From assembly GCA_006937955.1 (NCBI GenBank), contig SSNP01000020.1:226961-290960 (forward strand): a stretch of DNA of 64,000 nt, read 5' to 3'. This DNA is from Pachypanchax playfairii. Lineage: Eukaryota > Chordata > Actinopteri > Cyprinodontiformes > Aplocheilidae. Position numbers and translations under genes: made by a program. Under the pieces are notes generated by a model that ran no database searches, had not been told where the DNA came from, and saw only the letters and a list, made by a program, of their open reading frames with translations. How positions within the stretch are numbered: the first letter of the stretch is position 1; the number at the start of each line of letters is the position of its first letter. Positions 24,001 to 33,395 of the stretch are shown here, in pieces.

Positions 24001-24600
24001 AAAGACCTGTCCCAGATCATGATAGCAGGTGGGGACCCGGGACAGGTCGGGTGGTGATGTGAGGACTCCCCTACCTGTGGTGCTGGCTGGTGTGGCTGAC
24101 CTTAAGCAGCAGCGAAGGCAATGCTCACTCCAGGCCGTGATGCTCTGCTGCCCCCAGTTGAATTGGGGGTTGTGCTGCGCCAGCCACGGGAATCCTAGGA
24201 CCAGGGGAGCCTCTGTGGTAGGAAAGACAAGAAAAGACAGGGTCTCAGTATGATTGCCGGAAACAGTCAATGTGATGGGTTCAGTTCTGTGGGTGATGGT
24301 GGTCATGCGGCTATCGTCGAGGGCTGTGACGTGCAGAGGTCTGTTCAGTGGGGTTAGTGTCAGGCGTCCTTGCCTTGCCAGTTTAGGTGAAATAAGGTTC
24401 CGTTCGGAACCGGAGTCTATAAACACAGTGCAGGTAATGGGCTCACTGTGGGGCTTGTTTATAGCTGCGGGTAGCAGCAATCGGGGTTTAGCCTGTTCTG
24501 GGCCCGTCAGGACCCCCACTTTCACTGACGGGCCTAATCGTTTAACATCTGCGGGCAGGCACCTCCAGAGTGGTGTGGCGAAGCACAGTACGCACAGCAA
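21085..24600 (-). CDS. pol: Chromovirus Pol polyprotein (PR-RT-RH-IN-chromodomain)
   Basis: Makes cDNA from the element RNA and integrates it. Numbering from the first Met of the open frame: aspartic protease DSG at 62-64; reverse transcriptase with Asp316 (KLDLRNAY) and YLDD at 378-381; RNase H starting near Asp527 with a TDHKNLEY motif at 596-603; integrase zinc finger His709, His716, Cys746, Cys749; integrase catalytic Asp779, Asp839 and Glu875 (35 residues between the last two). A chromodomain near the C-terminus (VDWEGYGLEDRSW) probably steers integration to particular chromatin. No stop interrupts the 1171 codons. Pol is in the -1 frame relative to gag and overlaps its end, so the Met at 24600 is probably not used. 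It is expected as a Gag-Pol fusion by frameshifting. Confidence 0.93.
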   Translation of the reverse strand: MLCVLCFATPLWRCLPADVKRLGPSVKVGVLTGPEQAKPRLLLPAAINKPHSEPITCTVFIDSGSERNLISPKLARQGRLTLTPLNRPLHVTALDDSRMTTITHRTEPITLTVSGNHTETLSFLVFPTTEAPLVLGFPWLAQHNPQFNWGQQSITAWSEHCLRCCLRSATPASTTGRGVLTSPPDLSRVPTCYHDLGQVFNKEQAVSLPPHRPYDCAIDLLPGAPLPSGRLFSLSRKEREAMEEYITDSLKNGLIRSSSSPVGAGFFFVEKKDKSLRPCIDYRSLNSITIKNKYSLPLLSSAIEPAQKARFFTKLDLRNAYHLVRIREGDEWKTAFKTPIGHYEYLVMPFGLTNAPAVFQNLINDVLRDFLNKFVSVYLDDILIFSPDLKTHTAQVRQVLQRLLENRLYVKAEKCEFHVSSVSFLGFILEGGRVRPDPAKTKAVEEWPVPQSRKELQRFLGFSNFYRRFIKSFSTIAAPLTALTSTKVSFQWSQAAEDAFRELQRRFTQAPVLAHPDTSVQFVVEVDASDVGVGAVLSQRDRTDGKLHPCAFFSRRFTPAQQNYDIGDRELLAIKLALEEWRHWLEGTELPVIVWTDHKNLEYIQAAKRLNPRQFRWSLFFSRFHLTISYRPGSKNLKPDALSRVFTHDDPPAQPTSILPSSCVVASVTWEIERAVRAALQHEPDPGGGPRNRTYVPAAVRAQVLRWGHTSRLSCHPGVSRTIELLRRYFWWPSLHKDVQDYVAACSTCTRNKSSHQPPAGLLQPLSTPSRPWSHLSLDFITGLPPSHGKSVILSIIDRFSKSCHCVALSKLPSAQETARLLVQHVVRLHGIPTEILSDRGPQFISRVWRDFCTAIGSKPKLTSGYHPQTNGQCERLNQEIENQLRCVCSLNPTSWSLHLPWVEYAHNTHVSTATGLSPFEVCHGFQPSLLPDSHPDPLIPSVQGHLRKIRRIWTATRSALQRTAAQNKARADKKRIPAPTYAAGQRVWLSAQDFPFKSANRKLAPRFLGPYEVEAVISPTTVRLRLPSNFRIHPVFHVSQIKPVHTSPLNTDTPPPPPRIIDGHPAFTVRRIVGVRPRGRGRQYLVDWEGYGLEDRSWVPRSAILDPTLISDFERSSASTSSTIAATSTSSILARPSSPPSSAPAQYCAPTNRFCFSGVGALGRPPGGDH

Positions 24601-25607
24601 CCCTCCGCTCGGTGGCGTCTACGCTCCCGTGAGCTGGGTTTCACCTGCCCTAGTTGCATGGGCTCCGGTGAGGGTGTGCGTCTGGGCGAAGGATGCCACC
24701 TAGGGGATGGTGCAGGGCCCACATTTATGTTAGGGAGGTACAGTTCGGGTGCTTGTGCACGTCTGGGGGGAGAGCGCCCTCTTGTGTGTGGTGCGGGACT
24801 TACAGGTTGAGATGCGGTGGAAGCGGAACTGGTCACGTGACGAACCCGGAAGTGACCTCGCGTCCGTCGATCCAGGCGGGTCGTCAGGCTGATGAGACCG
24901 TCCAATGTCTTTGGTTCCTCCCGGCTAGCGATGTCCTCCTTCAGGCTTTCCGGGAGGGCGTTGTGAAAAACGCTCCGGAGGGTCTCATCAGACCAGTTCG
25001 TGCTTGCAGCGAGAGTCCGGAACTCCAGGGCAAAATCCGCCATGTGTTGCGGACGGGGTCTAAGGGCGAGGAGCTCCCGCATCGCGTCCTCCTTAGTACC
25101 GCCGTCCGAAAAGGTGGATGTAAAGGCCTCGAGGAATCTGGAATATGGAGATGTCTCTATGGGGTTAGTCTCGACATAAGCATCTGCCCACCTGAGAGCT
25201 TTGTCCCGAAGCCAGCCGATGATGTACGATGTTTTGCTGGCATCGGAACAGAAAGCTTGAGGAGCCCGGCTGAAGACGATCCGGCACTGCCGGAGGAACC
25301 CCTTGCAGTTCCTGGGGTTACCGTCGAAGGGTGCCGGATCGGGGATGGCAACCTGCCGGTAGCCGGTGTCCAGAGGCGGGGCAGAATGCACCGCAGCCGC
25401 TGCAGGAGGAGGAGAGGGGCTGCGGGAAAGTCGAGACATAACAGAGGTGAGTTGGCGACTTAAGCTGTGGAGCTCAGCAGACAGGTTAGCTTGACTTGCA
25501 GCGATCTCGTGCATAAAAGAGTCATGTTTACCCAGCAGGATCCCCTGCTGGGCTAGTGCTGTCTGGAGCTGGGTCTGGGAGCTCTCGTGGCCAGTTTGTT
25601 CTGTCAT
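24534..25607 (-). CDS. gag: Chromovirus Gag polyprotein
   Basis: Forms the virus-like particle and binds the element RNA. The 357-residue frame has an N-terminal helical, possibly coiled-coil region (about 1-65), a capsid-like core containing FDGNPRNCKGFLRQC near 95-110, a basic Arg/Pro-rich tail and one CCHC zinc knuckle (Cys338, Cys341, His346, Cys351). The first ATG (25607-25605) lies within the last bases of the 5' LTR, so the presumed primer-binding site is translated as codons 3-6. A later Met (for example around residue 32) is an alternative start. The stop at 24534-24536 follows a slippery heptamer. Confidence 0.88.
   Translation of the reverse strand: MTEQTGHESSQTQLQTALAQQGILLGKHDSFMHEIAASQANLSAELHSLSRQLTSVMSRLSRSPSPPPAAAAVHSAPPLDTGYRQVAIPDPAPFDGNPRNCKGFLRQCRIVFSRAPQAFCSDASKTSYIIGWLRDKALRWADAYVETNPIETSPYSRFLEAFTSTFSDGGTKEDAMRELLALRPRPQHMADFALEFRTLAASTNWSDETLRSVFHNALPESLKEDIASREEPKTLDGLISLTTRLDRRTRGHFRVRHVTSSASTASQPVSPAPHTRGRSPPRRAQAPELYLPNINVGPAPSPRWHPSPRRTPSPEPMQLGQVKPSSRERRRHRAEGCCAYCASPHHSGGACPQMLND
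24540..24546 (-). promoter_or_regulatory. Candidate -1 ribosomal frameshift site GTTAAAC
   Basis: On the minus strand G-TTA-AAC in the gag frame lies two codons before the gag stop. Moving back one base enters the open pol frame. GUUAAAC is a functional slippery heptamer in some RNA viruses. A downstream stimulatory structure was not modelled. Confidence 0.65.
25590..25601 (-). other. Candidate self-primer binding site
   Basis: Minus-strand GAACAAACTGGC directly abuts the 5' LTR. Its reverse complement occurs on the minus strand at 26300-26289 inside the same LTR, the predicted 5' end of the transcript. No clear tRNA 3'-end complement was noticed here. Confidence 0.72.
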
Positions 25608-26455
25608 GGTATACTACCAGGCGGGGTTTGTTCTGAGCTCCAAAGTCGACCCAACTCCAAACATACACAAGACTGAGATCGGTTTACAGTGTTTATTTAT
25701 GTACAGTGCTCCAAACGTGATAACAACAATAACTGTACATATGGAATTGTGCCAGGACGGGAACTGGTGCGGGGCAGGAACGGTCCTGGTCGTGAGAGGG
25801 AGAGAGACGTTAGTGACAGGCGGAGATACCAGCTGCGGTGTGCGGGGATCGTGCTCAATAAACTCACGGTGACGAGAAGCCGTGCTGTCGTGAGGAGGGA
25901 TCCGTAGGTGCTGCCGCAGGGGGTGATGATCCAGGCTGTCCGAACGTTGGTTTAGTGCGTCCGGCTCCAGGGGCTGTCTGCACAGTCGATACTGTGACAG
26001 GAGTGACAGCAGCGCGGTGACCGGTGAGGTGTGGATCCAGAGGGGACCAGAGACAGACAGGAAGCCAGGGAAAGATCCAGTTGCGTACACCGCAACTCGA
26101 GCGTGAGAACCGTGGAGAGTCAGTCCGGTAGAACGGTAGTGAGCTGTCCACGTCGAGGCGCCGGTAACTGGAGGAACGCTCCAGGACACGGGGCTGAGAG
26201 TAAGGGAGGAGAAGGCAGGTTAGTTACAACTAACAATTCACTCTGTCACTCAATATCTCTGGCCACTCTGTTACCACGGAAGTTAGTGGAACAAACTGGC
26301 GTCCGTCTGTGGTTCCTCCTCTGCTTAAGTACCCAGCTCTCCTGAGCTGGGTAATGATCCACACCTGAATCCTCTGATGAGCTGCTGCCACGCCCTGCAA
26401 CACAATTAGTGCAGACAACCAACCACCACACCCACCAGCAGCAGAGATCCTGACA
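25602..26455 (-). repeat. 5' LTR of the chromovirus
   Basis: 854 bp. On the minus strand, U3 runs 26455 to about 26301, the predicted transcript start is at 26300/26299 and R-U5 runs on to 25602. AATAAA is at 25697-25692. The right edge abuts G/T satellite directly. Confidence 0.93.
26324..26331 (-). promoter_or_regulatory. TATA-like box of the chromovirus LTR
   Basis: Minus-strand TACTTAAG begins 31-32 bases upstream of the predicted RNA 5' end at 26300/26299. The spacing fits a core promoter, and the motif is also present in the 3' LTR. Confidence 0.55.
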
Positions 26456-29400
26456 GTTTGTTGTTATTGGGTTTGTTATTGGGTTTGTTATTGGGTTTGT
26501 TGTTATTGGGTTTGTTGTTATTGGGTTTGTTATTGGGTTTGTTGTTATTGGGCTTGTTGTTGGTATGTTTGTTATTACTGGGTTTGTTATTGAGTTTGTT
26601 GTTACTGGGTTTGTTGTTATTGGGTTTGTTATTGGGTTTGTTGTCATTGGGTTTGTTGTTATTGGGCTTGTTGTTGGTATGTTTGTTATTACTGGGTTTG
26701 TTATTGAGTTTGTTGTTACTGGGTTTGTTGTTATTGGGTTTGTTATTGGGTTTGTTGTTATTGAGTTTGTTGTTATTGGGTTTGTTATTGGGTTTGTTGT
26801 TATTGGGTTTGTTGTTATTGGGCTTGTTGTTGGTATGTTTGTTGTTACTGGGTTTGTTATTGAGTTTGTTGTTATTGGGTTTGTTGTTATTGGGTTTGTT
26901 ATTGGGTTTGTTGTTATTGGGTTTGTTGTTATTGGGTTTGTTGTCATTGGGTTTGTTGTTATTGGGTTTGTTGTTATTGGGTTTGTTATTGGGTTTGTTG
27001 TTATTGGGTTTGTTGTTATTGGGTTTGTTGTTATTGGGTTTGTTGTTATTGAGTTTGTTGTTATTGGGTTTGTTGTTATTGAGTTTGTTGTTATTGGGTT
27101 TGTTGTTATTGGGTTTGTTATTGGGTTTGTTGTTATTGGGTTTGTTGTTATTGGGTTTGTTGTTATTGGGTTTGTTGTTGTTGGGTTTGTTGTTGTTGTG
27201 TTTGTTATTGGGTTTGTTGTTATTGAGTTTGTTGTTATTGGGTTTGTTGTTATTGGGTTTGTTATTGGGTTTGTTGTTCCTGGGTTTGTTGTTCCTGGGT
27301 TTGTTGTTACTGGGTTTGTTGTTATTGGGTTTGTTGTTCCTGGGTTTGTTGTTACTGGGATTGTTGTTATTGGGTTTGTTGTTATTGAGTTTGTTGTTAT
27401 TGGGTTTGTTGTTATTGAGTTTGTTGTTATTGGGTTTGTTGTTATTGAGTTTGTTGTTATTGGGTTTGTTGTTATTGGGTTTGTTATTGGGTTTGTTGTT
27501 ATTGGGTTTGTTGTTATTGGGTTTGTTGTTATTGGGTTTGTTGTTATTGGGTTTGTTGTTATTGGGTTTGTTGTTATTGGGTTTGTTATTGGGTTTGTTG
27601 TTATTGGGTTTGTTGTTATTGGGTTTGTTGTTATTGGGTTTGTTGTTATTGGGTTTGTTGTTATTGAGTTTGTTGTTATTGGGTTTGTTGTTGAGTTTGT
27701 TGTTACTGGGTTTGTTATTGAGTTTGTTGTTACTGGGTTTGTTGTTATTGGATTGTTGTTATTGGGTTTGTTATTGGGTTTGTTGTTATTGAGTTTGTTG
27801 TTATTGGGTTTGTTGTTATTGAGTTTGTTGTTATTGGGTTTGTTGTTATTGGGTTTGTTATTGGGTTTGTTGTTATTGGGTTTGTTGTTATTGGATTGTT
27901 GTTATTGGGTTTGTTATTGGGTTTGTTATTGGGTTTGTTGTTATTGGGTTTGTTGTTATTGGGTTTGTTGTTATTGGGTTTGTTGTTATTGGTTTGTTGT
28001 TATTGGGTTTGTTATTGGGTTTGTTATTGGGTTTGTTATTGAGTTTGTTGTTATTGGGTTTGTTATTGGGTTTGTTGTTATTGGGTTTGTTATTGGGTTT
28101 GTTGTTATTGAGTTTGTTGTTATTGGGTTTGTTATTGGGTTTGTTGTTATTGGGTTTGTTGTTATTGAGTTTGTTGTTATTGGGTTTGTTGTTATTGGGT
28201 TTGTTGTTATTGGGTTTGTTGTTATTGGGTTTGTTATTGGGTTTGTTATTGGGTTTGTTGTTATTGGGTTGTTGTTATTGGGTTTGTTATTGGGTTTGTT
28301 GTTATTGGTTTGTTGTTATTGGGTTTGTTATTGGGTTTGTTATTGGGTTTGTTGTTATTGGGTTTGTTGTTATTGGGTTTGTTATTGGGTTTGTTGTTAT
28401 TGAGTTTGTTGTTATTGGGTTTGTTGTTATTGAGTTTGTTGTTATTGGGTTTGTTGTTATTGAGTTTGTTGTTATTGGGTTTGTTGTTGAGTTTGTTGTT
28501 ACTGGGTTTGTTATTGAGTTTGTTGTTACTGGGTTTGTTGTTATTGGATTGTTGTTATTGGGTTTGTTATTGGGTTTGTTGTTATTGGGTTTGTTGTTAT
28601 TGGGTTTGTTATTGGGTTTGTTGTTATTGAGTTTGTTGTTATTGGGTTTGTTATTGGGTTTGTTATTGGGTTTGTTGTTATTGGGTTTGTTGTCATTGGG
28701 TTTGTTGTTATTGGGCTTGTTGTTGGTATGTTTGTTATTACTGGGTTTGTTATTGAGTTTGTTGTTATTGGGTTTGTTGTTATTGGGTTTGTTATTGGGT
28801 TTGTTGTTATTGAGTTTGTTGTTATTGGGTTTGTTATTGGGTTTGTTGTTATTGGGTTTGTTGTTATTGGGTTTGTTGTTGGTGTGTTTGTTGTTATTGG
28901 GTTTGTTATTGGGTTTGTTGTCATTGGGTTTGTTGTTGAGTTTGTTGTTATTGGGTTTGTTGTTGAGTTTGTTGTTACTGGGTTTGTTATTGAGTTTGTT
29001 GTTACTGGGTTTGTTGTTATTGGATTGTTGTTATTGGGTTTGTTGTTATTGGATTGTTGTTATTGGGTTTGTTATTGGGTTTGTTGTTATTGGGTTTGTT
29101 GTTATTGGGTTTGTTGTTATTGGGTTTGTTATTGGGTTTGTTGTTATTGAGTTTGTTGTTATTGGGTTTGTTGTTATTGAGTTTGTTGTTATTGGGTTTG
29201 TTGTTATTGGTTTGTTGTTATTGGGTTTGTTGTTATTGGGTTGTTGTTATTGGGTTTGTTATTGGGTTTGTTATTGGGTTTGTTGTTATTGGGTTTGTTG
29301 TTATTGGGTTTGTTATTGGGTTTGTTGTTATTGAGTTTGTTGTTATTGGGTTTGTTGTTGAGTTTGTTGTTACTGGGATTGTTATTGGGTTTGTTGTTAT

Positions 29401-30274
29401 TGAGTTTGTTGTTATTGGGTTTGTTGTTATTGGGTTTGTTATTGGGTTTGTTGTTATTGGGTTTGTTGTTATTGGGTTTGTTGTTATTGGGTTTGTTGTT
29501 ATTGGGTTGTTGTTATTGGGTTTGTTATTGGGTTTGTTGTTGGGTTTGTTGTTATTGAGTTTGTTGTTATTGGGTTTGTTATTGGGTTTGTTGTTATTGG
29601 GCTTGTTGTTGGTATGTTTGTTGTTACTGGGTTTTTGTTATTGGGTTTGTTATTGGGTTTGTTGTTATTGGGTTTGTTGTTATTGGGTTTGTTATTGGGT
29701 TTGTTATTGGGTTTTTTGTTATTGGGTTTGTTGTTATTGGGTTTGTTGTTATTGGGTTTGTTGTTATTGGGTTTGTTGTTATTGGGTTTGTTGTTGGGTT
29801 TGTTGTTATTGGGTTTGTTATTGGGTTTGTTGTTATTGGGTTTGTTGTTATTGGGTTTGTTGTTATTGAGTTTGTTGTTATTGGGTTTGTTGTTATTGAG
29901 TTTGTTGTTATTGGGTTTGTTGTTGAGTTTGTTGTTACTGGGTTTGTTATTGAGTTTGTTGTTACTGGGTTTGTTGTTATTGGATTGTTGTTATTGGGTT
30001 TGTTGTTCCTGGGTTTGTTGTTACTGGGTTTGTTGTTACTGGGTTTGTTGTTATTGGATTGTTGTTATTGGGTTTGTTGTTCCTGGGTTTGTTGTTCCTG
30101 GGTTTGTTGTTACTGGGTTTGTTGTTATTGGATTGTTGTTATTGGGTTTGTTGTTCCTGGGTTTGTTGTTACTGGGATTGTTGTTATTGGGTTTGTTATT
30201 GGGTTTGTTATTGGGTTTGTTATTGGGTTTGTTGTTACTGGGTTTGTTGTTTTTGGATTGTTGTTATTGGGTTA
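26456..30274. repeat. 3.8-kb G/T-rich composite satellite
   Basis: An array of two interleaved units, 12 bp (GGGTTTGTTATT) and 15 bp (GGGTTTGTTGTTATT), plus a 9-12 bp variant with GAG for GGG. Variants such as ATT to ACT, CCT replacing ATT, and GGGCTTGTTGTTGGTATG recur in blocks (for example near 26551, 26664, 26820, 28714 and 29600), which implies higher-order duplication. The plus strand is almost free of C. Unit lengths divisible by three create long open frames, which are an arithmetic by-product and not genes. It starts exactly at the chromovirus 5' LTR and ends in unique DNA. Confidence 0.95.
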
Positions 30275-30877
30275 GGTTTCAGTTAGAATCAATCAGTCTT
30301 GATACTTATTAGATTTTTACATGTCGATACATTCTCACATTGAATCTGCATGTATTTTGTAAATGTTTTAGTTTAATATAATCAGAAAGTGTCACACTGT
30401 GAATGTCAGATTCTCTTTTTGTCTTCAGTCAGTCACTACTTATTTTCATAAATTGGCAACCCCTCACAGCTTGGTCTCACATTTCTCACACTTTCTGACT
30501 CATTTCTGACTGCAGCAATAAGGAGGTGAGAAATATTTAATGAAGAACTCAGTAACATAGAAGATCTCTCACTGTGACGAGTGCTTTAAGGTGAGACAAT
30601 CGAGTGACACGGGTGATAATTCCTGCAATTTATTTTGCTGTATTTCCAGCATCCGCTTACTTTCATGCTTATAGAATGAAATGTATAGCTGGATAATAAA
30701 CAGACATCATGAGTGATGAGGGGGAATCACATTATGTGTCACATCTGAGTCTGCTACAGATGGACCGACTGATAGGCTGAGCCCTGCCGTCGCACAATGA
30801 CTCATCCTGTTCAAAATGACTGAGTGGCAAACATCATGTCTGCAGGGATGTGGTGGTGGTGGTGGTGGTGGTGGTGG

Positions 30878-30924
<47 letters not shown>

Positions 30925-31383
30925 TCTATGTGCCCAATACCAAATTAAAATGTTGGCCTTCAGAGGAAATGAAAAGTGAGGAGTTTATAAAGTGAGTTGT
31001 CAGATATTCCGTTTAATAACACAAATGTCACCATAAACCATGTTCTGAGTTAATGCTGAGTTTAAATACAAATAATATTTATAATGTTTAACTTGACCAG
31101 TACATGGACACGGTGATAAACTGAGCCCTCTGTGGGGGAATGAAGTTTTACTGTACGCTCAGTGCATCCCTGAGGGTCGCTTGTAAAAAGGCTCGTCTCA
31201 TACCAGAGAAATGCTTTTTGATTTTCTGAGTCATAGTTCTGATTTCCTCTCATCTGTTGTAAGAAGCAGCTGTTTCTGTTTTCACTTCAGAGATGTAATC
31301 TTAATTTTCACAGGGTGCTGAAAAGTGGCAAATACTGAGACGTCTGCCTTTACACACACATGAAATTTAATGTCATTTCATTC
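30275..31383. other. No gene seen
   Basis: Unique-looking AT-rich DNA apart from the microsatellite at 30850-30924. Confidence 0.5.
30850..30924. repeat. Compound (TGG)n(TGA)n microsatellite
   Basis: About ten TGG units change into about fifteen TGA units without a break. Confidence 0.95.
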
Positions 31384-31914
31384 TTAAAGGTGTCCTGCCA
31401 TGAAATAATTAAAAAAAACATGTTTCTGAGTTTTATGTTGAATATTTTAGGTCTACAGGTTCTTGTTTTCATACTGGGTGTGTAAATAGTACAATAACTT
31501 CTCTTTCTGTTTTTTTTTCACTTAAACAAGGTGCAGGAATCAGGTGAGTTTGAAAACCCCATCATTGTGATGTCACACTGATTTTGCTTATGAACAGTTG
31601 AGCCCACACCTGCAAAGTTAGCTCAGCTGTTCAGTAACAAACATGGCGGACAGTCAGCGTTGTTGTGCTATGCTCCAGTCGGACTTCCACAGTACACATA
31701 TCGCCCAAAAATCCAGATTTGTGGGACAAATGGCTTCAGAGAGAATCTGAAAACTTATAATAGTAATTTAAATGTTTAATAACTTTAAACCATTTTGAAG
31801 AGAGTGACTTTGAGGCCGGCTGCAGATCCATCACACAGAGAGCATCAACCTGTATATCTATTAGTATATCACTGCTTCAACTCTTCTGGAAGTTCTCAGA
31901 TGAAGTTTTGACAA

Positions 31915-32478
31915 TTTCTTAAGAAGCATATTTGTGAGGTCAGTCAGTGATGTTGAAGAAGAAGGCGTGGTGAGCAGCCTCCACTCTGATTCATCCCAAA
32001 GGTTTTTTATTAGTTTGAGGTCAGGACTCTATGCAAGCCAGTCCAGTTCCTCAACACTAAACCGGCTCATCCAAGTCTTTATGAACCTGCTTTATGCTTT
32101 GGTGTGCAGCCATGTTGGAACAGTAAGGGACTCTCTCTAAAGTGTTCTCACAAATTATCCTAAATATGTTGGTACTGGAACTAAAAGGCCAAGCTCAACC
32201 TGCAGACAGGTACTCTCTCCTGACAACTTCCAAACCCACTTGTCCATTGGATTGCCAGAGAAGCGTGAACACTCCACTGCTTCAGAGTCCAATGGTGGCG
32301 TATCTTTGCTGAGTTCTGCACACTGCGCTCCCTTAGTGTGCACATTCACAAACGTTTTAGAAACAGCCTGGAAGTGCAGGTGCTTGATTTACACACATGT
32401 GGACAAGGAAGTGATTAGAGGACCTGAAGTCAATGATTTGGGGGGAGTCCCAATACATTTGACCTTATGGTGTGAGTA
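31915..32478 (-). pseudogene. Tc1-like transposon relic
   Basis: On the minus strand scrambled frames give pieces of a Tc1 transposase, including SNGQVGLEVV near 32250 and CSNMAAHQSIKQVHKDLDEP near 32110-32070, in catalytic-domain order. There are stops and an internal deletion. The right end TTTACACACATGTGGACAAG with GAAGTGATTAGAGGACCTGA matches the end region of a widespread fish Tc1 family. It is inactive and unlike the intact copy at 9754. Confidence 0.72.
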
Positions 32479-32737
32479 TTTTTTAAAAAGTATGCACAAG
32501 CAGCACAGGAGGTAATAACATTTTTATATTTAATCTATAAGTTTTCTTCTTCCCATTCCTTTTCAGGCAGAATTGTATGGCCATGTACGTATATACTATA
32601 TATTCCTTTGATTATATGACTAATATGATTTAACTATATTTTGTTACCTTGTTTACTTGACTGTGCCATTGCCTGAAACAAACAAACAAATAAATAAAGA
32701 CTCAAAACATTTTAAAAAATTAATAACTATATACTTT

Positions 32738-33052
32738 CTGGGAATGTGGTGCAGTTGGTTTGCAAGAAGGTCCTGGGTTCAACTCTCAACTGGGACCTTT
32801 CTACCATGCAAACATGAGCTTTTTCCTGATATTCTGGTTTTATTCCCATAGTCCATGAAACACGTATGTTAAGTTAGTTGGTGATTCTAAATTGTCCCTC
32901 AGTGTGTGTGTGACCGTGTTTGGTTGTCTATCTGTCGACAGATGGACTGGCGATCTTTCCGGGGTGTAACCCCGCCTCTGCTCCAATGACCAGCTCCCCC
33001 ATGACCCAAACAGGATCAAGTGTGCACAGAAAACGAGTGAGTAGGTGAGTTC
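32738..33052 (+). repeat. tRNA-derived SINE relic
   Basis: A GTGGTGCAGTTGGTTTGCAA start, a B-box-like GGTCCTGGGTTCAACTCTC, then the conserved body words TTAGTTGGTGATTCTAAATT and GATGGACTGGCGATCTTTCC. This is the order of a common teleost tRNA SINE; the A box is eroded. Confidence 0.72.
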
Positions 33053-33063
33053 AGATTCACTGT

Positions 33064-33395
33064 GGCAGAGAGGTGGTGTAGTAGTTAGTATTGTTGCCTC
33101 ACAGCAGGAAGTTGATCTAATCTGTGTTACGGCCTGTTTGAATAGAATTTGCATGTTTTTCCTGTGACTGTGTAGAGTTTTTCAGGGTGCTCTTAAACCC
33201 TCCCTCAGCCCAGAAACATAAATATCAGTATGGTGATGGTTGTAAATCAACCATGTGTGCACATGGTTGCTGGTCCTGTGATTGACTGGTGATCTGTCCA
33301 GGTCCGTCCTCTCACCCTCTGCCTCTCACCCTCTGACAGCTCACCCTTGTTATTCTTAACAAGGCAGCGTGAAAAATGAATAAATCTTTCATCAC
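33064..33395 (+). repeat. Second tRNA-derived SINE relic, tandem to the first
   Basis: AGAGGTGGTGTAGTAGTTAG and TGTTGCCTCACAGCAGGAAG mark the tRNA-like head. GTGATTGACTGGTGATCTGT marks the body. More diverged than its neighbour and in the same orientation. Confidence 0.65.

Larger units (their letters stand above)
20218..26455 (-). mobile_element. Complete Ty3/gypsy chromovirus of Tf1/sushi type
   Basis: A 6238-bp LTR retrotransposon on the minus strand with the order 5' LTR (25602-26455), gag, pol, polypurine tract, 3' LTR (20218-21071). The LTRs are both 854 bp and differ by roughly 14 substitutions by eye (about 1.6%), so insertion is fairly recent. Both frames are open. Pol carries protease, reverse transcriptase, RNase H, integrase and a chromodomain, the chromovirus order. 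The 12 bases next to the 5' LTR are complementary to a site inside the LTR, pointing to self-priming. No 5-bp target duplication is seen: CTAAA lies on the left, GTTTG on the right where satellite begins. Confidence 0.93.

Noticed and set aside
21487..24703. Several plus-strand frames of 100-150 codons opposite pol
   Set aside because: Shadows of the real minus-strand pol gene in GC-rich DNA.
26456..30274. Telomere-like or interstitial telomeric repeat
   Set aside because: GGGTTTGTTATT resembles a telomere unit only in its GGGTT word. No TTAGGG array is present.
26458..30312. Very long open frames (up to 612 codons) in the G/T satellite on both strands
   Set aside because: Repeat units of 12 and 15 bp keep any stop-free frame open. 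Products are Leu/Gly, Val/Ile/Gly/Phe or Thr/Asn/Pro/Ile strings with no domain.
30850..30924. CRISPR-like or coding triplet repeat
   Set aside because: Simple (TGG)n(TGA)n with no spacers and no surrounding gene.
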